A stretch of DNA of 64,000 bases from DAOUVR01 sp034430535 (GCA_964443325.1 CAYUCL010000001.1:62001-126000); one strand, 5' to 3'. Shown: positions 32,559 through 40,797, counted from the stretch's first letter. The notes: generated from the letters alone by a model not told the origin. Numbers and translations are program-made.

Positions 32559-33050
32559 ATGAAGGTACTTGTGGGCTACATGTCGCAGACAGGGAACACG
32601 AAAAAAGTGGCTGAAGCCATCTTCAGCCAGATCCAGGCCGACAAAGAAATCAAGAGCCTGGACGAGATCCAGAGTCTTGAGGGCTACGACCTGGCGTTTA
32701 TCGGCTTTCCCATTCAGGCTTTCGCGCCGATCAATGACGCGAAGGTATTCTTGGAGCAACACAGCGCCGGCAGGAAGCTGGCTCTCTTCGTGACCCACGC
32801 TACGCCGGAGGATTATGAGGAGCTGCCGGGGTGGCTGGACAAATGCAAAGAGGCTGCCGCTGCGGGGAATTTGGTCGGGTTCTTCGACTGCCAGGGCGAG
32901 CTGGCGGAGGCCATTGCGGAGATGCTGAAGCAGAGCGATGACCCGAAGATGGTATGGTTTGGAAATCTGCGCCCCTCAACGATAGGGCAACCGGACGAAG
33001 CGAGGCTGGAGCGGGCACGTGCATTCGCCCGCGACATGATGGCGAAATAG
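32559..33050 (+). CDS. Flavodoxin family protein
   Basis: 163 residues, full flavodoxin-like fold. The FMN phosphate loop is SQTGNTKKVA at residues 8-17, after the first strand KVLVGYM; FIGFPIQAFAP provides the second flavin loop; LALFVTHATPE lies near the third. It is expected to carry electrons or to bind FMN as part of a small reductase. Upstream ATG at 32535 is in frame, but AAGGAGG lies before the ATG at 32559, where the fold begins. The gene is bracketed by duplicated tRNA-Gln promoter segments and has no operon partner. Confidence 0.85.
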   Translation: MKVLVGYMSQTGNTKKVAEAIFSQIQADKEIKSLDEIQSLEGYDLAFIGFPIQAFAPINDAKVFLEQHSAGRKLALFVTHATPEDYEELPGWLDKCKEAAAAGNLVGFFDCQGELAEAIAEMLKQSDDPKMVWFGNLRPSTIGQPDEARLERARAFARDMMAK

Positions 33051-33150
33051 ACGACGTCCCGGGGGCTACAAGCAAGGATCGATCTGCACTCTGAGCTGGG
33101 AGCACGGACGTGCGCCTGTGACTGGCACAGTGGTTATTGAGCATGCGCCG

Positions 33151-33202
33151 GACGATTCCCCAGTAGTTTACCATCATACAAAAGAACGCTATATGTGGCA
33201 AA
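33151..33202. repeat. Direct repeat copy B (diverged tRNA-Gln promoter segment)
   Basis: Matches 32301-32352. It keeps a minus-strand TTGCCA-N17-TATGAT but lacks the tRNA body beyond the first 11 bases, so it is a truncated duplicate. Confidence 0.75.
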
Positions 33203-33228
33203 TTTCGCTACTGAGGCTGTTTAGAAAT

Positions 33229-33279
33229 GTAGCGCGAGGCTTTAGCCTCGCTCAAAGCGACCCTAAAGGGTCGCGCTAC
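33229..33279. repeat. Three-way palindromic repeat, copy 2
   Basis: GTAGCGCGA/TCGCGCTAC ends with internal hairpins GCGAGGCTTTAGCCTCGC and GCGACCCTAAAGGGTCGC. The orientation of the two hairpins is opposite to copy 1. Confidence 0.85.
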
Positions 33280-33507
33280 GGAAATCTTTGGATGAAACAT
33301 CTCTGAATTAGTAAAAATCAAACAGGAAATTAGTAGTAAACAGCCTCCTAACCGTCGAAGCCATTAGTGAATAATCACGTTTTTCCCATTATGTCTGCTT
33401 CGCTGCGTCACCCTGAACCCTTCGCTATCTGTCATTCTGAGGGAGCGGAGCGACCGAAGAATCTCACTCAGTGTAAACTCCGTGAGGGGTCTAGATTCTT
33501 CGCTTCG

Positions 33508-33588
33508 CTCAGAATGACATAGGTAAGGCGCTCAGAATGACATAGGTGAGGCGCTCAGAATGACATAGGTGAGGCGCTCAGAATGACA
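33508..33588. repeat. 23-bp tandem repeat
   Basis: CTCAGAATGACATAGGTGAG plus GCG, three full copies (33508, 33531, 33554) and half of a fourth. Copy 1 differs by one base (AGGTAAGG). It extends the right arm of the CATTCTGAG palindrome family. Confidence 0.85.
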
Positions 33589-33612
33589 GATAGACATTGC
33601 TAGGTGAACTTA

Positions 33613-35073
33613 CTATTTCAACTTGCCCAATGCTGCCTCGATGCGCTTGAGGCATCGCTCTTTGCCAAGAACAGTCATGGTCTGAAAGAGAGGTGGCGCT
33701 GCGGTGCGGCCGGTGACAGCCACCCTGAGCAGCCCAAAGAGGGCACCAGTCTTGAGCCCCAGCTCCGCTGCCAGAGGACGGAGAAGATCCTCCAACGACG
33801 CAGCATCAAAGGGGCAGGCTTCCAGCCGTTCCCTGCTCACCTCGAGTGCGGCTATCGCACCCGCCTTATCCATACCCTTCTTTTGGAGCAATTCGACATT
33901 ATAATCTAGCTCTTCCACGAAGAAGAAGTCGGCAAGCTCGGATACCTCGCCCAGCACCCTCACCCGCTCCTGGAGCAAAGGCACTATCTGGCGAAAATAG
34001 TCTGGTGATATGGGACGCTTCACTTCCTTAGGGAGGTCTGCCTCCAGAAACGGCATCGCCTGCTGCACCATATCCTCGGTGCTCAACTTGCGGATATAAA
34101 CCCCGTTCATCCAGGCAAGCTTCTCATGATTGAAGATTGCCCCGGTCTTTCCTACACGGTCAAGGGAGAAGTTTGCCACCAGTTCCTCACGGCTAATAAT
34201 GTCTGTCTTGTCATCCAGAGACCAGCCTAACAGGGCGAGGAAGTTCACTACGGCATCTGGAAGGTACCCTTGCTTCTGGTACTCCATAACCGAGGTTGCC
34301 CCGTGGCGCTTGCTCAATTTGGCGCGGTCGCTCCCCAGTATCATCGGGAGATGGGCGAATAGCGGCGGCTCATATCCCAAAGCACCGTAAAGCGGGATAT
34401 GGCGCGGGGTGCTGGAGAGCCACTCATCGGCCCTCAGAACATGGGAGATCTTCATCAGATGGTCGTCGATTACGTTAGCGAGGTGATAGGTGGGGTAGCC
34501 ATCCGACTTCAGCAGTACAAAATCATCCAGGGTAGCTGCCTCGAAGAATACCTCTCCACGAATCAGATCCTGGAATTTGATCTGGCCCTCAAGGGGCATC
34601 CTAAAGCGTACAACGGGGGTGATGCCTTGAGCTTCAAATGCCGCCCGCTCTTTTTCGGTAAGGTCACGGCAGCGGCGGTCATAGCCGGGCGGCTGCTTCC
34701 TTTTTGTCTGCTCCCTTCGCATCTCCTCGAGGCGCTGCGGGGAGCAGTAACAGAAATAGGCATAGCCCCCCTCCACCAGCCGTTTTGCTACGTCCTGGTA
34801 TATCTCCAGGCGCTGCGATTGAAAATAGGGGCCGTAATCACCACCTACACCTGGCCCCTCGTCCCAGTCCAGCCCCAGCCAGGTGAGGCTATCGAGGATA
34901 GCCTCGGCAGCACCTTCAACTTTCCTGGTGACATCGGTGTCCTCGATGCGCAAAATGAAGCTTCCCTTGTAGTGCCTGGCGAAGAGCCAGTTAAAGAGGG
35001 CTGTTCTGATGTTGCCTACATGGGGGATACCGGTAGGACTGGGTGCAAAGCGAACGCGTACCGAATCGCTCAT
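33613..35073 (-). CDS. gltX: Glutamate--tRNA ligase
   Basis: 486 residues, normal length for bacterial GluRS (class I). The N-terminal active-site motif is FAPSPTGIPHVGN (HIGH variant HVGN) and the second is AKLSKRHGATSV (KLSKR). WLGLDWDEGP and the zinc-region segment YFCYCSPQRLEEM are typical. It charges tRNA-Glu, needed for translation and, in many bacteria, for tetrapyrrole synthesis and tRNA-Gln amidation. An ATG at 35088 is in frame; 35073 is preferred because AAGGAA lies 6 bases upstream and it abuts the stop codon of the RDD gene. Last gene of the leftward operon. Confidence 0.97.
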   Translation of the reverse strand: MSDSVRVRFAPSPTGIPHVGNIRTALFNWLFARHYKGSFILRIEDTDVTRKVEGAAEAILDSLTWLGLDWDEGPGVGGDYGPYFQSQRLEIYQDVAKRLVEGGYAYFCYCSPQRLEEMRREQTKRKQPPGYDRRCRDLTEKERAAFEAQGITPVVRFRMPLEGQIKFQDLIRGEVFFEAATLDDFVLLKSDGYPTYHLANVIDDHLMKISHVLRADEWLSSTPRHIPLYGALGYEPPLFAHLPMILGSDRAKLSKRHGATSVMEYQKQGYLPDAVVNFLALLGWSLDDKTDIISREELVANFSLDRVGKTGAIFNHEKLAWMNGVYIRKLSTEDMVQQAMPFLEADLPKEVKRPISPDYFRQIVPLLQERVRVLGEVSELADFFFVEELDYNVELLQKKGMDKAGAIAALEVSRERLEACPFDAASLEDLLRPLAAELGLKTGALFGLLRVAVTGRTAAPPLFQTMTVLGKERCLKRIEAALGKLK

Positions 35074-35074
35074 T

Positions 35075-35575
35075 TCAATTTCCTTCATAGGCCTCGGGCA
35101 ATAGCGCTTTCTTTAACGGCAGCTTTATTACGCAGGTACCGGCAATCCTATCATGAATGCCCCGCTTACGGCTATCAAAGGCAATCCACAGAAAGAGGAG
35201 CCCGAAGGTGACCCAGCAGATAATGTACCCCAAAAACCTCAATGCGGCATCACGCCAGCTTAGAGGCGAACCACTGGTGCGGATTATCTTTATCCCCAGC
35301 GCCATCTTCCCTGGCGTCTGGCCGCGCCACCGCCAGAAGCAAACTGGATAGGCAATGCTTACTGTGACGCACAGCACAAGAATTACCACAGCGAAAGCAC
35401 TCGACACTATCTTAAGGCTCCCAAGCTCCCAGGTAATGGTAAAATAAGCAAACCCGGGGACAAAATAGATGGCATAATTAATAGCTGCAAGGATTATTCC
35501 ATCAATGATGTATGCCCCAAGCCTCATCCAGAACCCGGCGTATTCAGCAACAAAGCCTTCTTGACTTTCCATCAT
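35075..35575 (-). CDS. RDD family membrane protein (copy 1)
   Basis: 166 residues. The RDD pattern is complete: AGFWMRLGAYIIDGIIL in TM1, the GQTPGKMALGIKII loop and the RDAALRFLGYIICW segment in the last membrane region; three to four membrane segments. RDD proteins have been linked to ion exchange in a few bacteria, but the function here is unknown. It is a paralogue of the gene at 35732-36229 (the GFWMRLGAY, GQTPG and WIAFDxRKxGxHDR blocks match), so they arose by tandem duplication. Its stop codon abuts the gltX start. Confidence 0.85.
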   Translation of the reverse strand: MMESQEGFVAEYAGFWMRLGAYIIDGIILAAINYAIYFVPGFAYFTITWELGSLKIVSSAFAVVILVLCVTVSIAYPVCFWRWRGQTPGKMALGIKIIRTSGSPLSWRDAALRFLGYIICWVTFGLLFLWIAFDSRKRGIHDRIAGTCVIKLPLKKALLPEAYEGN

Positions 35576-35590
35576 TTCAAATCACCTTTA

Positions 35591-35652
35591 TGAGGGCTGA
35601 GGGAGTCCTCTCCCTCAGCTTTTCCATGAAGGAATCCTTCACTGAAGGACCT
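35591..35652. repeat. Double-hairpin repeat (CTGAGGGAG / TGAAGGA), copy 1
   Basis: CTGAGGGAGtcctCTCCCTCAG (35597-35618) followed by TGAAGGAaTCCTTCA (35627-35641). Copies lie at 44352-44400 and 47228-47290; all three are between genes and could act as terminators or REP elements. Confidence 0.7.
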
Positions 35653-35731
35653 TCACACCTCAGACTATTTCCATGATTCGTTGTTCGGCAGCCGCCCATG
35701 AGGGTTTGTTTTCCTTCATTTAAAATCAGCT

Positions 35732-36229
35732 TTAAGAGGTTTCGGGCAGTATCGCTCGCTTTCGCGGCAGTATTATCATGTAGGTATCGGCCATCCTGTC
35801 ATGGAGCCCTTGCTTACGGCCGTCGAAGGCAATCCATAGAAAGAGAAGCCCCAGGGTGATCCAGCAGATGATGAAGCCTAAAAACCTCACCACGGCAGCG
35901 CCCCAACATACAGACGAGCCATCAGTGTGGATTAGCTTTATCCGCAATGCCATCATCCCCGGGGTCTGACCGCGCAGCACCCACAAGAAGATGAAATAAA
36001 CAGCGGGGATTATGAGCCAGATAAAGGACCACAGCCCGCGGTAAAAGAACCAGAAGGGATGGAAGGGTGTAAATTCCCCCCCGATTATAAAGGGAAGGGT
36101 AATTAAGCCGATGACAGCCAAAAGAAACCAGCCTATGACCCAAACAGCAATAAAGTCTATGAGATAAGCTCCAAGCCTCATCCAGAACCCGGCGTACTCA
36201 ACTACAGTGCCCTCTTGCTTTTCATCCAT
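35732..36229 (-). CDS. RDD family membrane protein (copy 2)
   Basis: 165 residues with AGFWMRLGAYLIDFIAV, the GQTPGMMALRIKLI loop and the RFLGFIICWITLGLLFLW segment; four hydrophobic segments. Paralogue of the downstream RDD gene, with a longer loop between TM1 and TM2 (PFIIGGEFTPFHPFWFF). Upstream gene is rluD, 46 bases away. Function unknown beyond inner-membrane location. Confidence 0.85.
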   Translation of the reverse strand: MDEKQEGTVVEYAGFWMRLGAYLIDFIAVWVIGWFLLAVIGLITLPFIIGGEFTPFHPFWFFYRGLWSFIWLIIPAVYFIFLWVLRGQTPGMMALRIKLIHTDGSSVCWGAAVVRFLGFIICWITLGLLFLWIAFDGRKQGLHDRMADTYMIILPRKRAILPETS

Positions 36230-36275
36230 TTCCGACCTCTGCTATTCCCGCCATTTTATCATCCTGCTCAGACCT

Positions 36276-37178
36276 CTACAACAACGAAAGGCGTTCCAGT
36301 GCCTCCTCAAGGTCCGATGGCAGCTCTGAGTCGAATTCTACGTACTCCCCGGTTGATGGCAGCCTGAAACCGAGATGGCAAGCATGAACAAACTGCCGTT
36401 TTAGGACGGGCGACCTCCTGCCGTAGACCTCATCACCCACCACCGGGAAGCCGATGGCGGCAAGATGTACCCTTATCTGATGTGTGCGCCCCGTCTCCAG
36501 CGTTACCTCAACAAGGGTATAGTTATCCAAATACTTGATAACTCGATATTGGGTGCGAGATTCCCTGCCTACTGAGACGACTGCCATTTTCTTTCTGTTG
36601 CGAGGATTCCGCCCGATGGGAGCTTCGATAGTCCCCGTCGCTGGGGATAGGTGCCCCTGAACCAGCACCGAGTATTGCTTCACCACGGAGCGTGCTTTCA
36701 TCTGACTCGAGAGGTTTTGCTGCGCGGTATTGTTCTTAGCGACTACCATGAGTCCAGAGGTATCCTTATCCAGGCGATGCACAATCCCCGGTCGCATTGA
36801 GCCGCCAATGCCCTGCAGGTCGGGGTAGTGGGCTAGGATGGCGTTGACCAGGGTGTGGCTGGGGTGACCGGGGGCGGGATGAACCGTAAGCCCTGCCGGC
36901 TTATCCACCACTAGAAGGTCGCTATCCTCATAAACGATGTTCAGGGGAATTTCTTCCGGTATCAGAGAGGAAGGAGCTGGTGGCGGAACCAGGATGGTGA
37001 TTTTGTCGCCGTTACTGACTTTCAAGCTGCCCTTGGCAGGATGTTCATTGACGTTGACAAGACCATCGCTGATCAACCTCTGGACATAGGAACGAGAGAA
37101 CTCCGGGTACTCCTCGGCGATGTACTTATCAAGCCGAATACCCGCTCCAGTGGCAATGAACTCAAGCTTTCTATTCAC
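36276..37178 (-). CDS. rluD: RluD-type 23S rRNA pseudouridine synthase
   Basis: 300 residues. An N-terminal S4 domain (RLDKYIAEEYPEFSRSYVQRLI) precedes the RluA-family catalytic core with GIVHRLDKDTSGLMV, whose Asp in HRLDKDTSG is the catalytic residue; HQIRVHLAAIGFPVVGDEVYG is the conserved end. It makes pseudouridine in 23S rRNA helix 69 or a similar site. The frame is open to an ATG at 37310 inside lspA; GTG at 37178, just overlapping the lspA stop, fits the S4 domain start and the family length. The site specificity is inferred from family. Confidence 0.88.
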   Translation of the reverse strand: MNRKLEFIATGAGIRLDKYIAEEYPEFSRSYVQRLISDGLVNVNEHPAKGSLKVSNGDKITILVPPPAPSSLIPEEIPLNIVYEDSDLLVVDKPAGLTVHPAPGHPSHTLVNAILAHYPDLQGIGGSMRPGIVHRLDKDTSGLMVVAKNNTAQQNLSSQMKARSVVKQYSVLVQGHLSPATGTIEAPIGRNPRNRKKMAVVSVGRESRTQYRVIKYLDNYTLVEVTLETGRTHQIRVHLAAIGFPVVGDEVYGRRSPVLKRQFVHACHLGFRLPSTGEYVEFDSELPSDLEEALERLSLL

Positions 37179-37680
37179 TTCTTCGCTTGACAGGTTCGTG
37201 TATTCTGAGTCGAAATAGTATGTAGTAGATAAAAATAATGGTGCTGATGACGATAACGGAATCGGCGATATTAAAGGTAGGCCAGCGGTATTGACCGAAG
37301 CCGATGTCAATAAAGTCGACCACCCGCCCGAAGGATATGCGGTCTATCAGATTACCTGCAGTGCCCCCCAGAAGAAGCCCAAGGGCAATCCTGATAGGCA
37401 TTTGGTTAAGCGGGGAGTAGCGAACATAAATAAGGATGGTAATGATGCCGGCGATAGCAATAATGGTGATGAGAAAGGCTTGATTGGCAAAGATACCGAA
37501 AGCGCCCCCTGTATTGGTAGAGTAGGTGATCCTGAAAAAACCTTCCTCTGGTATTGATTGCCATAGCGTCATGTTCGTTTTAATGAAGAACTTGCTTATC
37601 TGGTCCAAACTGACAACTACCAGAGCAGCAAGGAAAAAGGCCACTTCTTTGGTAAGCTTATGATGAGACTTTTCTTGCAT
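37171..37680 (-). CDS. lspA: Lipoprotein signal peptidase (signal peptidase II)
   Basis: 169 residues with four membrane segments. The conserved NTGGAFGIF, GNLIDRISFGRVVDF (first catalytic Asp) and FNIADSVIV (second catalytic Asp) are all present. It cleaves signal peptides of prolipoproteins in the inner membrane; several lipoproteins are encoded in this window (15084, 43145, 45566). Coupled to rluD by an 8-bp overlap, a common arrangement. Confidence 0.96.
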   Translation of the reverse strand: MQEKSHHKLTKEVAFFLAALVVVSLDQISKFFIKTNMTLWQSIPEEGFFRITYSTNTGGAFGIFANQAFLITIIAIAGIITILIYVRYSPLNQMPIRIALGLLLGGTAGNLIDRISFGRVVDFIDIGFGQYRWPTFNIADSVIVISTIIFIYYILFRLRIHEPVKRRSE

Positions 37681-37710
37681 GGCAAATACCCTGTTAGCTG
37701 ATCCAGGAGT

Positions 37711-38478
37711 CTATTCCAGTATCATCTTTATTTGGCGGATGGTGGTGACTGCTTGTCCCTGCCAGTGGTTGTTGGCGAATACAAAGGTTCTTTCCGCTTG
37801 CTGATCAAGATGGCGGATCTTGGGCAGCCATTCCTCAAGCTCCTCACGCGAGTAGGAGTAGTCGTATCTCTCGTAAGCGTGCTCATGGTTCCACCACTTC
37901 TGCCTGTTACGTCCGTGAAAGCGAACATAGGCTATCTTGCTCGTAGCCTCAGCGATGGGCGGCATAAGGTTTGGCAGTTGCGGTTCATCGACGCAGCAGA
38001 AGCCAATCTCGTTCCGACGCAACCAGTCGAAGACCTCCGGCCTCAGCCACTTGGAATTACGAAATTCGATGACGATCGGCAGGTCTCGCAGACGTTCCAC
38101 AGAGGTATCCAGATAGCGGAGGTTTTCAGTGTTGAATCTAAAGCTGTAGGGGAATTGGGCGAGCACGCAACCCAGCTTCCCCCTATCGACCAGCGGGACG
38201 AGCAGCTCACGGAAAGCCTTAAAAACCGCTTCATTGTCTCGCTGCTCATGGGTCATACGCTGATTTGCCTTGAAAACAAAAAGGAAGCCCTCCCCAGCTT
38301 TATCGACCATAGACTCTATAGTCGATGCTTTGGGTAAGGCGTAGTATGTGGAATTGACTTCGCAAATGTTGAATTCACGGGCATAATATACCAGCCATTC
38401 TCTATTGGGCATACCCTGTGGATAGAAAGGCCCTACCCAATCGTTATAGCTAAACCCGGAGGTGCCAAAGTAAATCAT
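37711..38478 (-). CDS. DUF72 family protein (YecE-like)
   Basis: 255 residues with a TIM-barrel-like DUF72 signature: GTSGFSYNDWVGPFYP at the N-terminus, FNICEVNSTYYALP, FLFVFKANQRMTH, VIEFRNSKWL, VRFHGRNRQKWWNH and FVFANNHWQGQAVT at the end. The catalytic function of the family is not established. It is the first gene of the leftward lspA-rluD-RDD-RDD-gltX block, 30 bases before lspA. Upstream lies a palindrome-rich gap. Confidence 0.9.
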   Translation of the reverse strand: MIYFGTSGFSYNDWVGPFYPQGMPNREWLVYYAREFNICEVNSTYYALPKASTIESMVDKAGEGFLFVFKANQRMTHEQRDNEAVFKAFRELLVPLVDRGKLGCVLAQFPYSFRFNTENLRYLDTSVERLRDLPIVIEFRNSKWLRPEVFDWLRRNEIGFCCVDEPQLPNLMPPIAEATSKIAYVRFHGRNRQKWWNHEHAYERYDYSYSREELEEWLPKIRHLDQQAERTFVFANNHWQGQAVTTIRQIKMILE

Positions 38479-38930
38479 GATGTCAGTCTATCATATCGGC
38501 CTCAAGTGGACAAATACTAGCTTGTTATGATGGATGGGGATGCTTCACCCTCTCCCTTCGGCATCCTTCCGCAGAAGGACAGGACAGGCCCTAGCCTTCC
38601 CCTCGACAGTCTCCAGAGGCGACTCGCCTTGGCGAGAGTCGAGTCTTCGACCTCAAGGGGGAGGGGGTAGGTTGGAGCCCTTCCGCTGAAGGGCTCCAAC
38701 CGGGCCTAGAGCATCTGCTCTAGGCTAACCTGTACCTGTATTTGTAGGCGCCTGATGAATCAGGCAACTACAATAATTGATGGTCGAGCGTGGGAACAGA
38801 AACAAGGAGAGTCCGGTCGGGGCTTCCCTCTGGCAGAGGCCAGGGGGTGTTACCCAGAGATACATGTCAGTGCGGCTGGGCAGCAAAAAATGGCAGCCAT
38901 ATCGGGGGAAAGGTTCTCTTGCATAGGGTG
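38479..38930. repeat. Palindrome cluster before mazEF
   Basis: A gene-free stretch holding consecutive perfect hairpins: GGTTGGAGCCCTTC-cgct-complement (38670-38701), GCCTAGAGCA-tc-TGCTCTAGGC (38704-38725) and a nested TTGTAG...GCCTGATgaATCAGGC...CTACAA (38742-38773). An imperfect CTCGAC/GTCGAG element lies at about 38600-38650. They resemble dispersed extragenic palindromes. Confidence 0.65.
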
Positions 38931-38959
38931 TTGACATATGGCCCCATTTGTGGTACATT
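38931..38959 (+). promoter_or_regulatory. Promoter of mazEF
   Basis: TTGACA (38931-38936), 17-base spacer and TACATT (38954-38959) lie 41 bases before the antitoxin ATG at 39001. Autoregulation by the ribbon-helix-helix antitoxin is the family norm, but no clear operator repeat was seen. Confidence 0.7.
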
Positions 38960-39000
38960 TAGGTATGAATGAAGGGTGTTACCTGAAGGGAGGACAATCG

Positions 39001-39237
39001 ATGGTTTCGAAAGTGACGGTGTGCCTACCAGATGAACTGCTCCGATTTGCCGATGACTCAGCTCAGAGACAGCGTACCAGTCGAAGCGCCTTCATTGCAC
39101 GGCTCCTGAAGAAGGAGGCCGAGCTCGAAGAGGAACTCCTGATGGCCCAGGGTTATATCGCGATGGCTCGAGAACGCCAAGCGTTCGCAGAGAGCGCAGT
39201 GCCTCTGGCAAGCGAAATGCTGCCACCGTGGGAGTGA
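39001..39237 (+). CDS. Ribbon-helix-helix antitoxin (MazE-type partner)
   Basis: 78 residues. The N-terminal 40 residues fit an RHH DNA-binding fold (KVTVCLPDELLRFADD, then TSRSAFIARLLKKE); the acidic C-terminal tail (ELEEELLMAQGYIAMARE) would bind and block the toxin. AAGGGAGG lies before the ATG at 39001; an upstream ATG at 38938 is in the promoter. The toxin gene starts 1 base after its stop codon, so both are co-translated. Confidence 0.85.
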   Translation: MVSKVTVCLPDELLRFADDSAQRQRTSRSAFIARLLKKEAELEEELLMAQGYIAMARERQAFAESAVPLASEMLPPWE

Positions 39238-39238
39238 A

Positions 39239-39580
39239 ATGCCCGTCAAGCGTGGAGAAGTATATTGGTTGGACTGGAGCCCAGGACGAGGTAGCGAGCA
39301 GGCTGGTCGGCGGCCAGCTCTCGTGATTCAGAATGACATAGGCAATAAGTACAGCGTGACAACCATCGTCGCCTCTCTTACTACTGCCCAAGTCAAACTA
39401 TACCCCGTCATCGTGCCCGTCACTGCCATGGAAAGTGGACTGCCTAAGGACAGCTATATTGACCTCGGTGCAATAATGACCATTTGGACGGACAGACTGG
39501 AGAGGAAGTGTGGGGAACTCTCCGCCGAGAAGATGGCTGAGGTAAACGTCGCAATCAAAAAGAGCTTGGCGCTAGATTGA
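39239..39580 (+). CDS. mazF: MazF/PemK family mRNA interferase toxin
   Basis: 113 residues. Typical MazF elements: RGEVYWLDWSPGRGSEQ at the N-terminus, GRRPALVIQND, VTTIVASLTTA, and the late SYIDLGAIMTIWTDRLERKCGEL where the family has its Thr/Arg active-site loop. It is a sequence-specific endoribonuclease neutralised by the preceding antitoxin. The full-length, intact frame suggests an active module. Confidence 0.92.
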   Translation: MPVKRGEVYWLDWSPGRGSEQAGRRPALVIQNDIGNKYSVTTIVASLTTAQVKLYPVIVPVTAMESGLPKDSYIDLGAIMTIWTDRLERKCGELSAEKMAEVNVAIKKSLALD

Positions 39581-39614
39581 GACGCACCATACCGCAAGGC
39601 ATCGGAATAGAGTA

Positions 39615-39887
39615 ATGGAGATGAAGGGAACTATAGGTATTGCGCTGTCATTCTTCATCGGCTTCGGTCTCGTGCTGGGCTGCGACCCCGTCACTGCTTT
39701 TGCGCAAGCTGTTTTCCCAGTAGTCGAGAGCCTCCAGCACGGTTGGGGCTACTTGATTCTCGCAATACCGATCGTAGGTCTAGTAGCACTATTCCTGCAG
39801 GCGAGCAAGGAGGGACTCGTCTATCTGGTCTTGGTCGCCGCCGCATTCATTGGGGGTATGATCTTCGCCTACCACGCCAGCGCATAG
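39615..39887 (+). CDS. Small hypothetical membrane protein
   Basis: 90 residues with three hydrophobic stretches (about residues 6-33, 45-62 and 66-88) and little else. The order of the first two, with AFAQAVFPVV between them, vaguely recalls small secretion-associated pilin-like membrane proteins, but no cleavage site or family motif is convincing. It starts 35 bases after mazF and may be transcribed with it. No ribosome site better than GGAG is visible. Confidence 0.5.
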   Translation: MEMKGTIGIALSFFIGFGLVLGCDPVTAFAQAVFPVVESLQHGWGYLILAIPIVGLVALFLQASKEGLVYLVLVAAAFIGGMIFAYHASA

Positions 39888-40082
39888 GTGTCCAAACGGC
39901 AAGTATTGCTAGTTCACACTTGAGGCACATCTGTCAACTCTGATTCAATGCTATTCACTATTTGAGTATGTACCTCTATACATTCAGGTCATCCTCTTGC
40001 AAGAGAACCGGGACAAAATATTGATTGACAAAAGAAAACCGCTTATACTACAGCTTGTATTAAGGGAAAGGAGGGGGTTCTT

Positions 40083-40337
40083 ATGGCGGAAGAAGAGATT
40101 GGTCAGGTTATGGATTTCTTCGCCAGGCCGGTTGTGGCAGGGATCGACCTCACTGCCTCGGTCAAGGCCGGGGACAAGATCCACATCAAGGGTGCTACCA
40201 CCGATATGGAGCTTACCGTAGAGTCGATGCAAATAGATAACGTAGATGTTCGGGAAGCCAAAGCAGGAGATGAGATCGGTATCAAGGTCTCCGACCGAGT
40301 GAGACGAGGCGACAGAGTCTACAAGGTTACCGAGTAA
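40083..40337 (+). CDS. EF-Tu domain II-like small protein
   Basis: 84 residues forming only a beta-barrel like domain II of translation GTPases: DFFARPVVAGIDLTASVKAGDKI, HIKGATTDMEL, VESMQIDNVDV and AKAGDEIGIKVSDRVRRGD. There is no GTPase domain. Free-standing proteins of this type are annotated as elongation-factor-like; their role is unknown. AAAGGAGGGGG gives a strong ribosome site. The last 11 bases overlap the 3' end of the convergent ribH gene. Confidence 0.85.
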   Translation: MAEEEIGQVMDFFARPVVAGIDLTASVKAGDKIHIKGATTDMELTVESMQIDNVDVREAKAGDEIGIKVSDRVRRGDRVYKVTE

Positions 40338-40797
40338 TTGACCGGCTCAGGTTCGCCATCTCGATGGCGCTTACCGCTGCATCAAAGCCAGCGTTCCCCA
40401 TCTTTGTTCCCGCCCGCTCGATGGCCTGCTCCAGAGTGTCCGCGGTGATTACACCATAGATCACCGGCATACCTGTCTGTAAACTTACCTGTGCAACTCC
40501 CTTGGTTACCTCGGAGGCAATGTACTCAAAGTGAGGTGTTCCACCTCTTATCACCGCCCCAAGACAGATGATAGCAGCATACTTTCCCGATTCTGCCATC
40601 TTCTTGGCAATAAGCGGGATCTCGAAGGCGCCCGGGGTGCGGGCAACTTCAATATCGTCCTCCTTGACCCCGTGACGCACTAGAGCATCCTGAGCCCCCT
40701 CTAAGAGCCTCGTGGCAATGAACTCGTTGAAGCGGGAGAGCACAATCCCAAACCTCAGGCCTTCGCCTAGAAGCGTGCCTTCATAGCTTTTGCTCAA
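40327..40797 (-). CDS. ribH: 6,7-dimethyl-8-ribityllumazine synthase
   Basis: 156 residues. Typical lumazine synthase sequence: RFGIVLSRFNEFIATRLLEGA, TPGAFEIPLIAKKM, LGAVIRGGTPHFEYIASE and PVIYGVITADTLEQAIERAG. It condenses the ribE-pathway pyrimidine with dihydroxybutanone phosphate (made by RibBA) and forms the substrate of riboflavin synthase. Last gene of the leftward rib operon; a DUF6506 gene precedes it. AAAGGAGG is upstream of the ATG. Confidence 0.97.
   Translation of the reverse strand: MSKSYEGTLLGEGLRFGIVLSRFNEFIATRLLEGAQDALVRHGVKEDDIEVARTPGAFEIPLIAKKMAESGKYAAIICLGAVIRGGTPHFEYIASEVTKGVAQVSLQTGMPVIYGVITADTLEQAIERAGTKMGNAGFDAAVSAIEMANLSRSITR

Larger units (their letters stand above)
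33051..33612. repeat. Gene-free repeat region before gltX
   Basis: 562 bases with the direct-repeat copy B (33151-33202), a three-way palindrome copy (33229-33279), an inverted CATTCTGAG...GAAGAATCT pair (about 33430-33510) and a 23-bp tandem array (33508-33588). No gene is supported. Confidence 0.7.

Noticed and set aside
34399..35211. 270-codon frame antisense to gltX and the RDD gene
   Set aside because: It lies opposite complete, motif-bearing genes and has no ribosome site.
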